Positions 31,701 through 39,095 are shown, counted from the stretch's first letter. The stretch: 64,000 nt of DNA from Eupeodes corollae (GCF_945859685.1 NC_079149.1:80405073-80469072), one strand, 5' to 3'. The notes: generated by a model from the sequence alone, not told the origin. Numbers and translations are program-made.

Positions 31701-33399
31701 TATAAAAACATATTGACAGATCATATGATTCCCAAAGCTGATGACAATTTGCCTTTGACCTAGCGTTTTATGCACGATAATGATCCGAAGCATACTTCTC
31801 GGTTAGTAAAATCATGTTTAGAGGATAATTGTGTTAGTGTTTTGAAGTGGCCGGCTCAGTCTCCCGATCTCAAAGCGATTGAGAATCTGTGGAATGACAT
31901 TGAACGCCAATTGGAAGGTGAAAATCCCAATAATGTTCAGGAATTCTGGAAAAAATATTAAAAATGCTTGGTATTCAACACCAATAGCACGGTGCAGAAA
32001 ATTGGTGGAAAGTCTGAAAAGAAGATGTCAAGCCATGATTGACAGCAAGGGTTTTCCAACTAAATATTTAAGTAAAATGAAGAAATCAAAAGGTAAATTC
32101 AATTTTATAACACATGTGCTAACTAAATGTCCAAGCTATAATGACAAAAGTTTCCTAACTGTGGTTCTTATCTGTATATCTTACAGAAATAATTAAAACT
32201 AAGAAACGTATGGTTCCTAATGCATTAAGAAGTATATGAAATTTAATGTAAGCAATAAAAACTGTATGTACTGTATAAACCTTAAATGCTCCTTTCACTT
32301 GAATTTGATAAAAGATCAAAATTAACAATAATGTGTGCTAATTATTTAACCACCACTGTAGTTCCTATATGTCGCAAGTAAAAAAATAAACAAAAATTAT
32401 AACTAAAATTTTGATGCAAAATTTAATATAAACATATATGTATGTAGAACAAATGTTTTTATGCAATTATAATTTAATAGCTAATTAATAGTTTAAAAAT
32501 GTTGTTTAATAATAAAATAGTCATTTAAAATTGTTTGGTTTTATTCACTTGACATTGAGAATGGGTTTTTAGTAAATACTTATTCCTAAATTTTAAGGCA
32601 TTTATTATGATAAGATTCAACATGCAATAGTTTCCGGACAAAATGTCTTCAATAAGTCTTCAAGTTACAACCATAAAAGAAATATTGAATAATCTGATAC
32701 AATCAAGAGTTTTATTGTTTTACGAGGTCAATCGTGGATTTTAAATTATTTCAAAATTCTTTCAGGATTATCTTTTATTGGTAGATAAATAAGGTGGCGC
32801 AACAGTCCGTTGAGAACTTGAGCCTAGTGACTTACTACTCTTAACTCTCCTACAGTTTTAAGCCAAATCCGAATGGCTTATTTGAGGAAGTGCTTTTTAT
32901 GACAAGAATTACTCTTAGAGGATTTGTCAATTCCTCGCAAGAGGCAGTGCCCGTGGAAAAACTTGAGCTGGTATAGCCAGGTTTTGAACCCAAAAACTCT
33001 GGCATGACAGTCTTACGCACTAACCATCTATTATTATTATCTGCCATAGCATTACAAAATATCAGTCTTCCTTCTAAAAAACAATTTCATTTAGGAACAA
33101 AATCTATCTTCAAACGAACGCATTTTTCACAGTCAATAAACAGATAACTTGAATTAAAGTTGTAATTCCGATGCGATGTTAACGGGACCGATAAGCAACA
33201 TCTGACGCAGAACGTCTCAAAAAAAATAATATCAAAATAATAAAAATATAAATAAATTATAATCTTAACAAATATTACAGCTCCTATGCACGTAAGATGT
33301 TTGTTTGTTCCAAAAAATTACCTTTTTGCCATTCACATAAAATACCAGAACATTTTTATTTTTTAAATCGTTTATACTTGTAGAACTCTCATTTGCCAT
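7738..33399 (-). CDS. ry: Xanthine dehydrogenase (rosy/Xdh), six exons, complete
   Basis: The product oxidises hypoxanthine to xanthine and urate with NAD+, in cytosolic purine catabolism and in fly pteridine eye-pigment metabolism. Joining 33399-33322, 20256-17656, 11339-11071, 10984-10111, 8013-7846 and 7785-7738 gives 1345 residues, the usual animal XDH length. Seen in order: a plant-type 2Fe-2S domain with Cys55/60/63/85; a second 2Fe-2S domain with Cys125/128 and Cys160/162; an FAD domain (roughly 215-540) with VVVGNTEVG and FGGMAPTT; and a molybdopterin domain with GGGFGGKES (Glu819), LDRAMFH (Arg897), NTAFRGFGG (Phe931) and GEPPLF (Glu1278). These match bovine Glu802, Arg880, Phe914 and Glu1261 at a constant offset of 17. 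All introns are GT-AG and no internal stop occurs in the joined frame. Aldehyde oxidase is less likely because of Glu819 and Arg897. The rosy assignment rests on remembered similarity to fly XDH. Confidence 0.96.
7846..8013 (-). CDS. ry: Xdh exon 5 (catalytic Glu)
   Basis: This exon has 56 codons, AVGEPPLFIGSS through ARIRMACKDKFTKL, and carries the catalytic base Glu1278. The acceptor is ATTTGTTAG|GCT and the donor is CTA|GTAAGT. Intron 4 before it is 2.1 kb and contains a PIF/Harbinger relic. Confidence 0.95.
8438..9729 (+). mobile_element. Second PIF/Harbinger element, degenerate (Xdh intron 4)
   Basis: Imperfect inverted ends: CCCCTGTTATGGTTAGCGAA at the left, and the right end read backwards CCCCTATTACAATTGGCGGG. 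Both are flanked by TA-rich sequence. Inside, on the plus strand, is RFVASGSYQSIVGKDFDLGL with SQSSV and later IGCVDGIVAPIE, the helix-turn-helix and first-Asp blocks of a Harbinger transposase. It is distinct in sequence from the element at 2676. Confidence 0.7.
8945..9470 (+). pseudogene. Harbinger transposase remnant
   Basis: Two readable blocks, RFVASGSYQSIVG..LGLSQSSVFLVLKEV and IGCVDGIVAPIELRLQYLSRK, are separated by stops and frameshifts. No intact frame remains. Confidence 0.65.
10111..10984 (-). CDS. ry: Xdh exon 4
   Basis: After an 86-bp intron the split codon AG|G gives Arg, followed by CFKECLEQSNFYKQREEIR and on to ...NPRAVYSSK. It includes VPTKYGIAFG, SHGGIEIGQGLHTKM, NTSPTAASCGSDLNGMAV and GAFMQGYGLFTMEEL, all standard molybdopterin-domain blocks. 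The donor AAAG|GTATGT is in phase 0. Confidence 0.96.
11071..11339 (-). CDS. ry: Xdh exon 3
   Basis: This exon encodes VLDRAMFHFENCYNIPN through ...KLENCPIE plus two bases of the next codon. It contains the Arg897 and NTAFRGFGGPQGM segments of the molybdenum site. The acceptor is CTACTTTAG|GTT and the donor is GAAAG|GTACGT (phase 2). Confidence 0.96.
11425..12953 (-). mobile_element. Tc1-like transposon (Xdh intron 2)
   Basis: The ends CAGTGGCTGACAAAAGTCTA and (right, reversed) CAGTGGCCGACAAAAATCTG sit between TA dinucleotides (11423-11424 and 12954-12955). The minus strand encodes a Tc1-type transposase with NDLKHTAQ (second Asp box) and DLNVIEHAWTI (Glu box), preceded by FQYKSILEQNLKP. Stops and frameshifts interrupt it. 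Confidence 0.85.
11753..12040 (-). pseudogene. Tc1 transposase, C-terminal catalytic part, broken
   Basis: It reads FIEGKTNRFQYKSILEQNLK, WIFQKDNDLKHTAQIVKFW, and NTDLNVIEHAWTILQRKI. The Asp and Glu of the DDE triad are recognisable. Upstream parts up to about 12600 are degraded (an RRPRSG/KKLNRREI-like DNA-binding region can be traced). Confidence 0.75.
13012..13440 (+). mobile_element. Internally deleted mariner-like element
   Basis: The ends GGGTGTTTTTTTTAGAGG and (right, reversed) TTGGGTGTTTTTTAAACG lie about 425 bp apart. Between them only the C-terminal third of a mariner-type transposase remains, with PPRSCD.TPLDYYLWDYLKS and RSSRGSYMPEIIFKP. The first two catalytic residues are deleted and the third (DYYLW) is kept. 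This is a MITE-like deletion derivative. Confidence 0.7.
13500..13910. repeat. Possible small inverted-repeat element
   Basis: CACATCAAGTTTTTAAAAT at about 13531 reappears inverted (ATTTCAAAAACTTGATGTG) at about 13882. The spacer is AT-rich and non-coding. No target duplication was confirmed. Confidence 0.35.
14360..15900 (+). pseudogene. piggyBac transposase pseudogene (DDE_Tnp_1_7 type)
   Basis: Conserved blocks in order: ELEQFVGICLYMPIVQLPST, LGYPKINSVM, LLTVPREEYMAVDEQI (first catalytic Asp), SGFSKDFELY, YKLFFDNWYTSLPLLNYL (second Asp), VPTEKELKIKGKGATVEKLA, ISVVTWFDNRIVNLVSTF and TYNRHMGGVYLL. In the last block the usual MGGVD Asp is Tyr. At least four frameshifts or stops occur (for example TAA at 14911). 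Length and order match a nearly full-length piggyBac transposase. Confidence 0.85.
16235..16655 (-). pseudogene. Non-LTR reverse transcriptase fragment inside the piggyBac
   Basis: It reads VGLDEIHPVFIKAILPIILK, VWKRAKIIPILKSNKEYRPI, AILPHLSKVLERIMSNQ, then IIIDFSKVFDTVN after a break. These are the fingers and palm start of a Jockey/CR1-like RT. It is 5'- and 3'-truncated, and it is absent from ordinary piggyBac elements, so it is a later insertion. Confidence 0.75.
17656..20256 (-). CDS. ry: Xdh exon 2 (both Fe-S, FAD and start of Moco domain)
   Basis: This exon has 867 uninterrupted codons, residues 27-893. It opens after the acceptor TTTTTACAG and ends at ...MDLSFS before GTGAGT. It carries both iron-sulphur clusters (CGEGGCGAC, SQCGFCTPG, NLCRCTGYRP), the FAD domain, the linker, and the first half of the molybdopterin domain including QEHFYLET and GGGFGGKES. 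Phase is 0 at both ends. An exon of this size with no break shows the gene is under coding constraint despite the transposons around it. Confidence 0.97.
20463..20746 (-). mobile_element. tRNA-like SINE, copy 1 (Xdh intron 1)
   Basis: On the minus strand an A-box-like TGGCATAGTGCG and a B box GGTTCGATCCC lie about 45 bp apart near the 5' end, as in pol III promoters. The 3' end is ...GGACTGTTGCGCCACC. The copy is flanked by a 14-bp duplication ATAATAATAGATAT (20449-20462 and 20747-20760). Internally AGTTTTAAGCC..GGCTTAAAACT can form a hairpin. It shares about 230 bp with the copy at 32791. Confidence 0.8.
20835..21690. repeat. Possible MITE with inverted GATAGGGTATC ends
   Basis: GATAGGGTATCCGGATACC near 20862 and, inverted, GATACCCTATCC near 21650. 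Related ACAGCTATCC/GATAGCTGT motifs occur just inside. It is non-coding and the ends are uncertain. Confidence 0.35.
21671..21760 (+). repeat. Unclassified repeat family R, fragment
   Basis: It shares GAAGATTTTGACATT..TGACGTTTGAAGGT..AAATAAAAGATTTT and GAGATGTCTGTGCGTGC with the longer copies at 27756, 35481 and 39096. Confidence 0.5.
22190..22325 (+). repeat. Unclassified repeat family R, fragment
   Basis: A CGTACGTTCGTACGTCCGTA stretch, followed by the TTTTTCGTCGCCCATATCTC and ACGAACCA..GATATCGACTTC modules. It ends where the LINE at 22320 begins. Confidence 0.6.
22320..24372 (+). mobile_element. Non-LTR retrotransposon copy 1 (endonuclease + RT), truncated
   Basis: Across several frames this encodes an APE-type endonuclease with GFVVGTRLRKKVLSF, ANISLICAHSPTEEKDEDTK, IKIILGDSKAKLG (GDFNAK box) and IDSDHYLVVAKVRL. 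An RT follows with HQLICKIWSE, WNLSIVCPIHKKGDPLNCAN, HLFIDYKAAYDSI, KKGLRQGDALSCDFF and LGYADDIDIIERS. It breaks off at VVNEGKTKY. Stops and small deletions are frequent. It is nearly collinear with the copy at 40370-43194. The clade was not determined. Confidence 0.85.
24453..24486 (+). repeat. Family R 3'-end fragment
   Basis: AGTTATCACTTTGGATCACA with TCCCAGCC matches the end of full copies (TATCAGTGTGGGTCGCATCC, CAGCCTC). Confidence 0.4.
24944..25440 (+). repeat. Family R copy, 3'-truncated
   Basis: It starts TTTTGTCAAATTGAAAATTT, includes GAGAGATGTTTGTGTGTGCG, TTTTTTCGTCGTCCATATCT and CAAGAACCAGAGGAGATATC, then the AT-rich submodule. It ends at the mariner at 25447. Confidence 0.65.
25447..26559 (+). 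mobile_element. Mariner-like element, degenerate (Xdh intron 1)
   Basis: The ends CAGGATGT and (right, reversed) CAGGGTGT lie between TA dinucleotides (25445-25446 and 26560-26561). Plus-strand relics of a mariner-type transposase read VSRRSQELGLSYCKLW, FFSDEAHFLLCGYVNKQNF (first catalytic Asp), HPQKVTVWIGLY, and near the end LNYRGG. A patch at 26031-26110 does not belong to a transposase. Confidence 0.7.
26031..26110 (+). pseudogene. Small RT fragment within the mariner
   Basis: It reads PFVAQSGVPQGSHLGPFFSF, the canonical GVPQGS..GPLLF box of non-LTR reverse transcriptases. It is only about 80 bp long and sits inside mariner-derived sequence. Confidence 0.55.
27721..27755 (+). repeat. Family R 3' end joined head-to-tail to the next copy
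   Basis: TTATCAGATCAGTGTTGGTC then GCATCCCAGCCTCTT is the 3' end of one unit, followed immediately by the 5' end (TTAACTTCCCATAGGAA) of the unit at 27756. Confidence 0.65.
27756..28910 (+). repeat. Family R, full-length copy 1
   Basis: It runs from TTAACTTCCCATAGGAATTT to ATCAGTGTGGGTCGCATCCC plus AGCCTC. Modules in order: GGGTCTGATTTGTCAAATTG; an ACGT-rich minisatellite; TTTTTTCGTCGTCCATAGCT; CAAGAACCAGAAGAGATATC; CTCTCAAGAAAATTGCGTGG; several diverged submodules of roughly 150-200 bp around ACAAAAAATAAAAACCT; the CATCCC 3' end. About 1.15 kb, with no terminal inverted repeats and no coding capacity beyond a short repeat ORF. Confidence 0.8.
27855..27930. repeat. GTCCGTAC-type minisatellite
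   Basis: About nine imperfect tandem units of 7-8 bp (CGTATGTC, CGTACGTC, AGACCGTAC, CGACCGTAC and so on) inside family R. The same module is shorter at 22200, 35612 and 39200, so it varies in copy number. Confidence 0.75.
29575..29702. repeat. Tandem duplication of a 64-bp unit
   Basis: GTAAGTTTCAACTGTTTGGC and the following 44 bp occur twice in direct succession (29575-29638, 29639-29702) with only a few differences. Each unit contains a GTTTCAA..TTGAAAC hairpin. Confidence 0.85.
30085..30490 (-). repeat. Family R copy in reverse orientation
   Basis: Read on the minus strand: GGGTCCGATTTGTCAAATTA near 30480, then GACATTTTTCGAC, and further on ACGGTTTTTTTTATAAATCA and TTTTGTGCAACGAAAAATAA. 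The middle modules (minisatellite, CGTCGTCC) are deleted. Confidence 0.6.
30491..30690 (-). repeat. Second repeat linked to family R
   Basis: On the minus strand it reads CTGTCTGTCTGTCCACGCGC, then CTAAACCATTTGATCGATTG and AGTTCAAACTTGGAA. The same string occurs on the plus strand at 35190-35275, again beside a family R copy, so the two repeats travel together or share a target. Confidence 0.55.
30771..32358 (+). mobile_element. Tc1-like transposon, nearly full length (Xdh intron 1)
   Basis: The ends CAGTTGTGGCGAACTAATTA and (right, reversed) CAGTGGTGGTTAAATAATTA are bounded by TA at 30769-30770 and 32359-32360. It holds a plus-strand Tc1 transposase pseudogene. At 1588 bp it is the usual size. 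It is opposite in orientation to the other Tc1 in Xdh intron 2 and of a different subfamily by sequence. Confidence 0.88.
31080..32090 (+). pseudogene. Tc1 transposase pseudogene (DDE)
   Basis: Conserved blocks: FWKNVRDESKFCRFGSDGKK (first Asp), RRLNVMVWVAFYWRGVGPIV, ILTDHMIPKADDNLPLT, then after a TAG RFMHDNDPKHTSRLVKS (second Asp), WPAQSPDLKAIENLWNDIER (Glu). All three catalytic residues are still present. Defects are a stop at 31761 and frameshifts in the N-terminal DNA-binding part. It is the best preserved transposase in the window. Confidence 0.85.
32791..33029 (-). mobile_element. tRNA-like SINE, copy 2 (Xdh intron 1)
   Basis: Same family as 20463-20746: GGTGGCGCAACAGTCCGTTG, TTTTAAGCCAAATCCGAA, CTTTTTATGACAAGAATT and the tRNA-like end. 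A deletion removes the middle, and the B box is damaged (GGTTCAAAACC). Orientation is the same as copy 1 and as the host gene. Confidence 0.75.
33322..33399 (-). CDS. ry: Xdh exon 1 (start codon exon)
   Basis: This exon has 26 codons: MANESSTSINDLKNKNVLVF followed by YVNGKK. It matches the N-terminal strand of XDH, where a short leader precedes VLVFxVNGKK. The ATG at 33399 is the only in-frame start. The donor AAG|GTAA starts at 33321 in phase 0 and joins to VIDSNPDPEC of exon 2. It was found by reading the minus strand for the missing N-terminus and lies 13 kb upstream of exon 2. Confidence 0.9.
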
Positions 33400-33545
33400 G
33401 ATGAAATATTTTCAAAATAATGTTTTTCTATATAGTTCTCTAGCGCAATCCGTTCAAAACAGATAATTTAATACGCGTGACCGACGACACGCTATACACT
33501 TTCGACGCGACCGACGTGTTGAATTCAACTAAAAGTGAATTTGAA
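33400..33545 (-). promoter_or_regulatory. Likely Xdh 5' UTR and core promoter region
   Basis: This is the block directly upstream of the Xdh ATG. It is richer in CpG than its surroundings, with two similar stretches around CGTCGGTCGCGTCG and GTCGTCGGTCACGCG (minus strand). A CTATATAG motif lies about 40 bp before the ATG. No TSS can be fixed from sequence alone, and placement rests only on position and base composition. Confidence 0.4.
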
Positions 33546-34529
33546 ATGATGATTTCTAATTAAAGTTAGGAAAGAGAAGCCGTAGCTAGAATGATAAGAT
33601 CGGTCCACTTGTTATTATGAGCAAAATATGTGCAAGTGCATTGCATAAGTGTTTGTAGTATGTTATCATTTTCAATGGACACCGGGTGGTTCATCGAATT
33701 TCATGTTACCATTCCAAAAATAATAAACACGTATATTTTCTACTTAATTTTTAAAAACGTGTCAAGTCAAAAGATAGTTAAACAAAGATTAAAAAACCTA
33801 GATTATTTAAAATCGAACATTTTTTTCTTTCAGAATGTTATCCAAACTTTTATTACTCGGTATGTGTTCACATCACCAACTCAAGTAATTTGAACAAAAC
33901 TCAGAAAGGCTTTTAAAATGATTATTGATACAACTATGACCGTGACGTTTCACATGTATTTCGTTATTTTATTTCCATACAAAATATTCTTTCTTTATAG
34001 TCTTGAAATGTGAAATTTCAGATATGCCCATCATACCGCGGATACTTCTGTAAATTATAGAAATTCTACTTTCAGCCTTTAATGCTTTTAAAAATTCTTC
34101 TTTTATAATTCATTTAAATATTTAAAACTTTAAAACCAATGTGTAAATCTGTATCTCCTCTTATTATGTACTCTTCTAAGGCTCTCATTTTGTTTGTAAA
34201 AAAAATCATACAAAGTTAATAAGTGGATGAAGACGGACATGCACTTTTTGAAAAGATAAACCAAAAAATAGAGATAAATACTTTTATTACCTACTGTAAA
34301 ACCACCTACAGCCAGAAGGTAAATCGCACAAATGTATAAGGGGCTTGTTTTAAGTACTCTTCCTCAAGGCACAGGTTTTTAAAAATAACCAGTTTTCCTT
34401 CGTCGATAATCCTAGGTCTTTTTTTAGTCGTACACCTAGAGAAAAGGCAAAGTAAAATTATTAAAATTACTTTAATTTAATTTTTTTTCAGGAACGATTT
34501 GGCTTCCAAGGCAAACATTTTAAAAGGGA
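33546..34529. other. AT-rich sequence upstream of Xdh
   Basis: No gene or clear repeat seen. Xdh enhancers may lie here, but nothing in the sequence marks them. Confidence 0.4.
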
Positions 34530-34855
34530 GCATGTCGAAATGCTGTACTTTAAAAAACTGTATGTTCAAAATTCTTGGTTAATGTTCTGTATTAAAATAC
34601 TGTGTCTCAAAATGGTGTATTTTCAAAAAACTGTATCTCATAATGCTGTATAATACTGGAACTTTTGACAGATCAATTAGTTTGGAGCAATTGTTGATTA
34701 TGATAGGAACAATTCATGTACAAATGTGAAAGAAAGTGCGCACTTTTTTACATTTTTAAAACGATTTTTACAGTATTTTGAAATAAAGTCTTTTGAGATA
34801 CAGTATTTAAAGTACAGTATTTTGATCCATACAGTATTTCAAAACCCAACCCATT
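34530..34855. mobile_element. MITE-like palindromic element with iterated CTGTAT motif
   Basis: The left arm (34530-34665) repeats CTGTA/CTGTG followed by T/A-rich AAAAT at least six times. The right arm (34765-34850) carries the inverse, ACAGTATTTTGAAAT-like, at least four times. The middle is unique. No transposase is present. Confidence 0.5.
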
Positions 34856-35480
34856 TTAAAATCAATGTAAAACGATATCAACATATTCATTTTAAAAAAT
34901 ATATTTTTTTTTCAAATTTTATTTACAAACTTCATTTTCTTAAATTTGAGATTTAATGGTTTAGTTATCATTAATAAATGTATTTTCTCCAGTTTCGATA
35001 GACAGCGCCTTAACTTTTGTATTTCACTATTTGTATTTAATTTGAAAGACTTAAAGCCAGTTTATTCAAAATATTCTTTTCTTAAACTCGAATTATTTTT
35101 TATTTCCTGACTTGTGTCTTTACAAATTCGATTTTGATAAAATATCAAACATGACATTATTCGATTTCAAAAAATAGGGCCTTGCAATTCAGTCTGTCCT
35201 CACCCCAAGAGCCTAAACCATTGGGTCGATCGAGTTCAAACTTGGAAATAAAGTTTTAAGTATGTGGATTCGCGTTCTGCGTTTCTTTTATTCTTTTCAG
35301 ACCAAAAATAACAGTAGTCCCAATTAAATTTTTGTTTGGCTACAAATTCAAAATTCAAATTTTCTCAAAAACGCTCCGAAATATTTTTGTGAAATTTCTC
35401 TAAAATAAAAATTCTTAGCTTGGCTTTTTATAATTTATTTTTGAATTGCTCCAGAAGGGTTACACCCATAGAACCGTTTT

Positions 35481-36726
35481 TTAACTTCTCATAGGAAGTT
35501 ATTGTAATGGGTCCGATTTGTCAAATTGAAAATTTTGACATTTCTCGACGTTTCAAGGTCCCTAGAGTCGAAATAAAAGATTTTTTAGAAAGATGTCTGT
35601 GCGTGCGTGTGTACGTACGTTTGTACGTCCGTACGTTCGCGACGTTTTTTTCGTCGTCCATAGCTCAAGAACCAGAAGAGATATGGACTTCAAATAAATT
35701 TTGTTATACAGATAATAAGGCTGAAAGGGCTCTCAAGAAAATTGCTTGGGTGGTTTTTTTACCATAGCAGTTTGAAAAAAAGGTGAAAATTTTGGTTAAC
35801 CTTAAATATCTTACGAACCGAAAACGCTAGAGACTTGAATTAAATTTTATATAATATATTGTAACATGATACCAAACAGGTATATTTTTTAAAAAAAAAT
35901 CAATATAACGGTTTTTTTTAAATCAATAAAACTGAAAAATAAAAAAATTTGTAACCTCCAAAATTTTACGACTGAAATATGATTTCATCTCTAAAACAAT
36001 TTTGTGCAACGAAGAATAATGTTTTTGACATCTGATAAAATTTTGAGAAAAATCTTATTGACTCTTTTTTAATAAAAAATAAAAATCTAAAAAAAAACAT
36101 TACTCAAAGTTCGTAAAAATTGAATATCGATTCAAATATCTTTTCAAAAACTTGAAATTTAGGCTTCAAGCTTATTTTATCTTATAAGAAATATTGTTTT
36201 CAACATTTTGAAAAATGTTGAGAAAAATCGAATCAACAGTTTTTTTTACAAAAAATAAAAACCTAAAAAAATGTATAAAAGTTGGTAAAAATTGATTTGA
36301 TTGATTGATTTGATTTGATTTGATTGGATTCAAAGTAATTTTATCTCATAAGAAATATTGTTTTCAACATTTGGTAAAATTTTTAAAAAATTGAATTGAC
36401 AGTGTTTTTACAAAAAATAAAACTCTAAAAAGAAAACAATACTAAAACTTCGTAAAAATTTACTTTCGACTCAAATAGCTTTTCAAAACTTAAAAATATT
36501 GGCTTGAAACTTATTTTATTTCACAGAAAATATTGTTTTCGATATTCAGTAATTTTTATATAAAAATCCAACAGTCCGTTTCTTCATAAAAATAAAATCT
36601 ACAAAAAATAGTACGCAAATTTGGTAAAAATTGATACAAGTACATATAGACAAACTTTTAAGCAAGACAAATCGACAGACGGGATGGGAAGGTATCAGTG
36701 TGGGTTGCATCCCAGCCTCTTTTTTG
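35481..36726 (+). repeat. Family R, full-length copy 2
   Basis: It runs from TTAACTTCTCATAGGAAGTT to GACGGGATGGGAAGGTATCA, then GTGTGGGTTGCATCCCAGCC. It is the longest copy (about 1.25 kb) and includes the module CTTAAATATCTTACGAACCG missing from copy 1. A short ORF (35507-35764) reading through SSSIAQEPEEIWTSNKFCYT is repeat-derived. Confidence 0.82.
36295..36336. repeat. TTGAT microsatellite in family R
   Basis: TTGATTTGATTGATTGATTT followed by more GATTTGATTT units, about 40 bp. Confidence 0.7.
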
Positions 36727-39095
36727 TTTTTAAATTTCGTCAAGGATAGATACACAGATTTTTTTATTGAACATATTCTTATATTGCCTTTAACTAAAAT
36801 CTTATGATGAAAAATGTTCTATTTGTTTTTTATTTGTATTAATAAATAAATATAAATTTCTTCAACCAAAAGAAAACTGAAAAATTTTATACAAAAGAAA
36901 ATCAATTAAAAACAGCCAGTCTAAAGATTTTGGAAATTAAATAATAATTAAAGGTTAATTGAGAAATGAAATGGCATTTAAATTTCTTAAGATACATTTA
37001 TTTTGCAGGTATGTTTAAAAAAACTCTGACTGATGCAGCAACTTGATTTTTATTTAACCTTGTTTAAATTTGGGATTGTTTTTTCGAGCGTTTGACTTTA
37101 AGACTTCATTGTGTTAATGTTTCAACGTTATAATTCAAATAGGGTATAGTAACGAATGTCCCTCAGCATTGCGAGTTAACTTTCAAAGCAGAAAGGAATA
37201 TTTTATTTCAAAAAATTAATTAAAATTAATATAATTAAATTGGATCCATCTTTTTCTTCTATTTTTATTAATTAACTTGTTTTTCTAACAATACCTTGAT
37301 CTTATCAGTAGTTGATCCACCCTGTTGGTGTTTTGAATAAAATGTGTACTTTTAGCTTTCATTAATTTTAATCAGTCTTACAAGATTAGATTAAAATGTT
37401 CGGAATCATTTTCGAGTGTGGGATTAGATTATAAACGTTTAAGTGTGTATGTATTTATTTAAATATATTCCGCTACGTAGAATAAGAAAAATATTATTCT
37501 ATCGTTTATCTATAATCATATATTTTATAGTTTTATTAGGTTGGTCATGTATGAAGAATAAAAATTAAAATTTTCTTATGGACATAGTAATGAAATGGTG
37601 TTAAAGTAAAATAATAATATACAATTTAGTAGTAATTAGACTTTGGGTAAGTTCATTAATGTAAAAATGCAGTAGTAATGCAAGATTTGCGTTCCTTAAT
37701 GTGAATACACTGCATTACTGCAGTCGGTAACTCTGTTAAAAAAACAGTCTGACAGCTGAAATTCCGCTTTGCAGGAAAATGTCAAAACAAGATGAGTAGG
37801 GAAAATAACTGAATATTTATTGAATGTTTGGCAAAAAATAAAATGATTTGTTATTAATAAGTTGAAATATAATATTGATACTTCAAAGAAATGAATTTTT
37901 TCCATTCAAAACATTTAAAATAAGTCTTAATAAAACATTTTTATTGGACATTTTGAAAGAATTTTGTAAAGACACTAAAAAACCAAAACCCGCATAACTC
38001 AAAGAAAAAACTTAATTATTTCTGTCATACTTTTTTATAGGCGCCTAATTTGATGAAGTTTATGAACTGGTTTTTGATATTGTATATCTGCCGCATTCTT
38101 GCAGTAGTTTTTCTGTTTATAAGTGCATTGCATGAGTTTTATCGGCATGGCTTGTGCAACTAGTTCCATTTTTGAACCGCCGGTTTTTTTTTAAATTAAG
38201 TATAATACTCTAAAAAAAGGCCTCAACTGCAAGGCATCGGTACAAGATAAATTCATACAAAAAGTATTAAACTAATGTTTAATGTATATACTTATTTTTT
38301 AATATAGTGGTATTAAATTTCAGCATTGTATTTCTATCTTCTGTTTAGTTTTCGATGAATCTTTATATATTCTTGTTTTACTACATAAAGTTAGTAGAGC
38401 TTGGGTGTGACAAGAAAAACGTGACAAATCTGCTTCCCCTTTTTTGTTAAAGGAATATTTTGAGATTTTCTTCGGTTACGGATCTTAAATATTTTGTTAT
38501 CTGTATTTCAGAAATAATTCATTTAAAATATTATAATATTAACACATTGAGTTTTCCAAAAACCGCGGCACCATTTCCTTTTCCACATTTATAGTATTAA
38601 ATTCAGCCGTACATTTGGTCTAACACTTTAGCCAACAATACTTTCTTGCCTAGATTTGACATCTGTTATGCGTAACGTGTGAAAAGCAGTTGTACCTAAT
38701 GTGATTTCAAAAATCTATTCTTTTTCTTCAAAAATTCAATCACAATTTTAAAATTTAAATAAAACTAAAAATCCTTTAATGAAATGTTTTGTATAATTTT
38801 ACCATAAACATTTAGCGCTTTAATATCGCTGAGCCTTTTTAAAGAGTTCTAGAATTTGACCCACCCTATTTCAACATTAAGGTAACTTGTTTGTGTATTT
38901 TCGGACTTTATTTTGTTAATGCCAAACCTGTCATTTGTAATATTGGCGCCTTCTGCGTACAAATATAATTTTGAGAATAACTGCCAGATCTAAAGAGAAA
39001 AATTGAGATACTTCTTTTAACCAGTGCTGCCAGAATTACTACTATATTCGTACTACTCTCAATACCTCCAGTGATCAGATCTCCAAGTGCTATTT
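36727..39095. other. AT-rich intergenic sequence
   Basis: No gene seen. Around 37664-37722 a small imperfect hairpin (ATGCAGTAGTAATGCA versus TGCATTACTGCAG) is visible, possibly a decayed MITE end. Confidence 0.4.

Larger units (their letters stand above)
30698..32445. repeat. Direct repeats flanking the Tc1 element
   Basis: TATATGTCGCATGTAAAAAT..ATTATAACTAAAATTTTGATGCA lies just left of the Tc1 (30698-30768), and a near copy with ..TATATGTCGCAAGTAAAAAA.. lies just right (32366-32440). At about 73 bp these are far longer than a TA target duplication. Confidence 0.7.

Noticed and set aside
33630..33893. 87-codon ORF upstream of Xdh
   Set aside because: Hydrophobic, AT-driven composition with no family signature and no plausible promoter or polyadenylation context.
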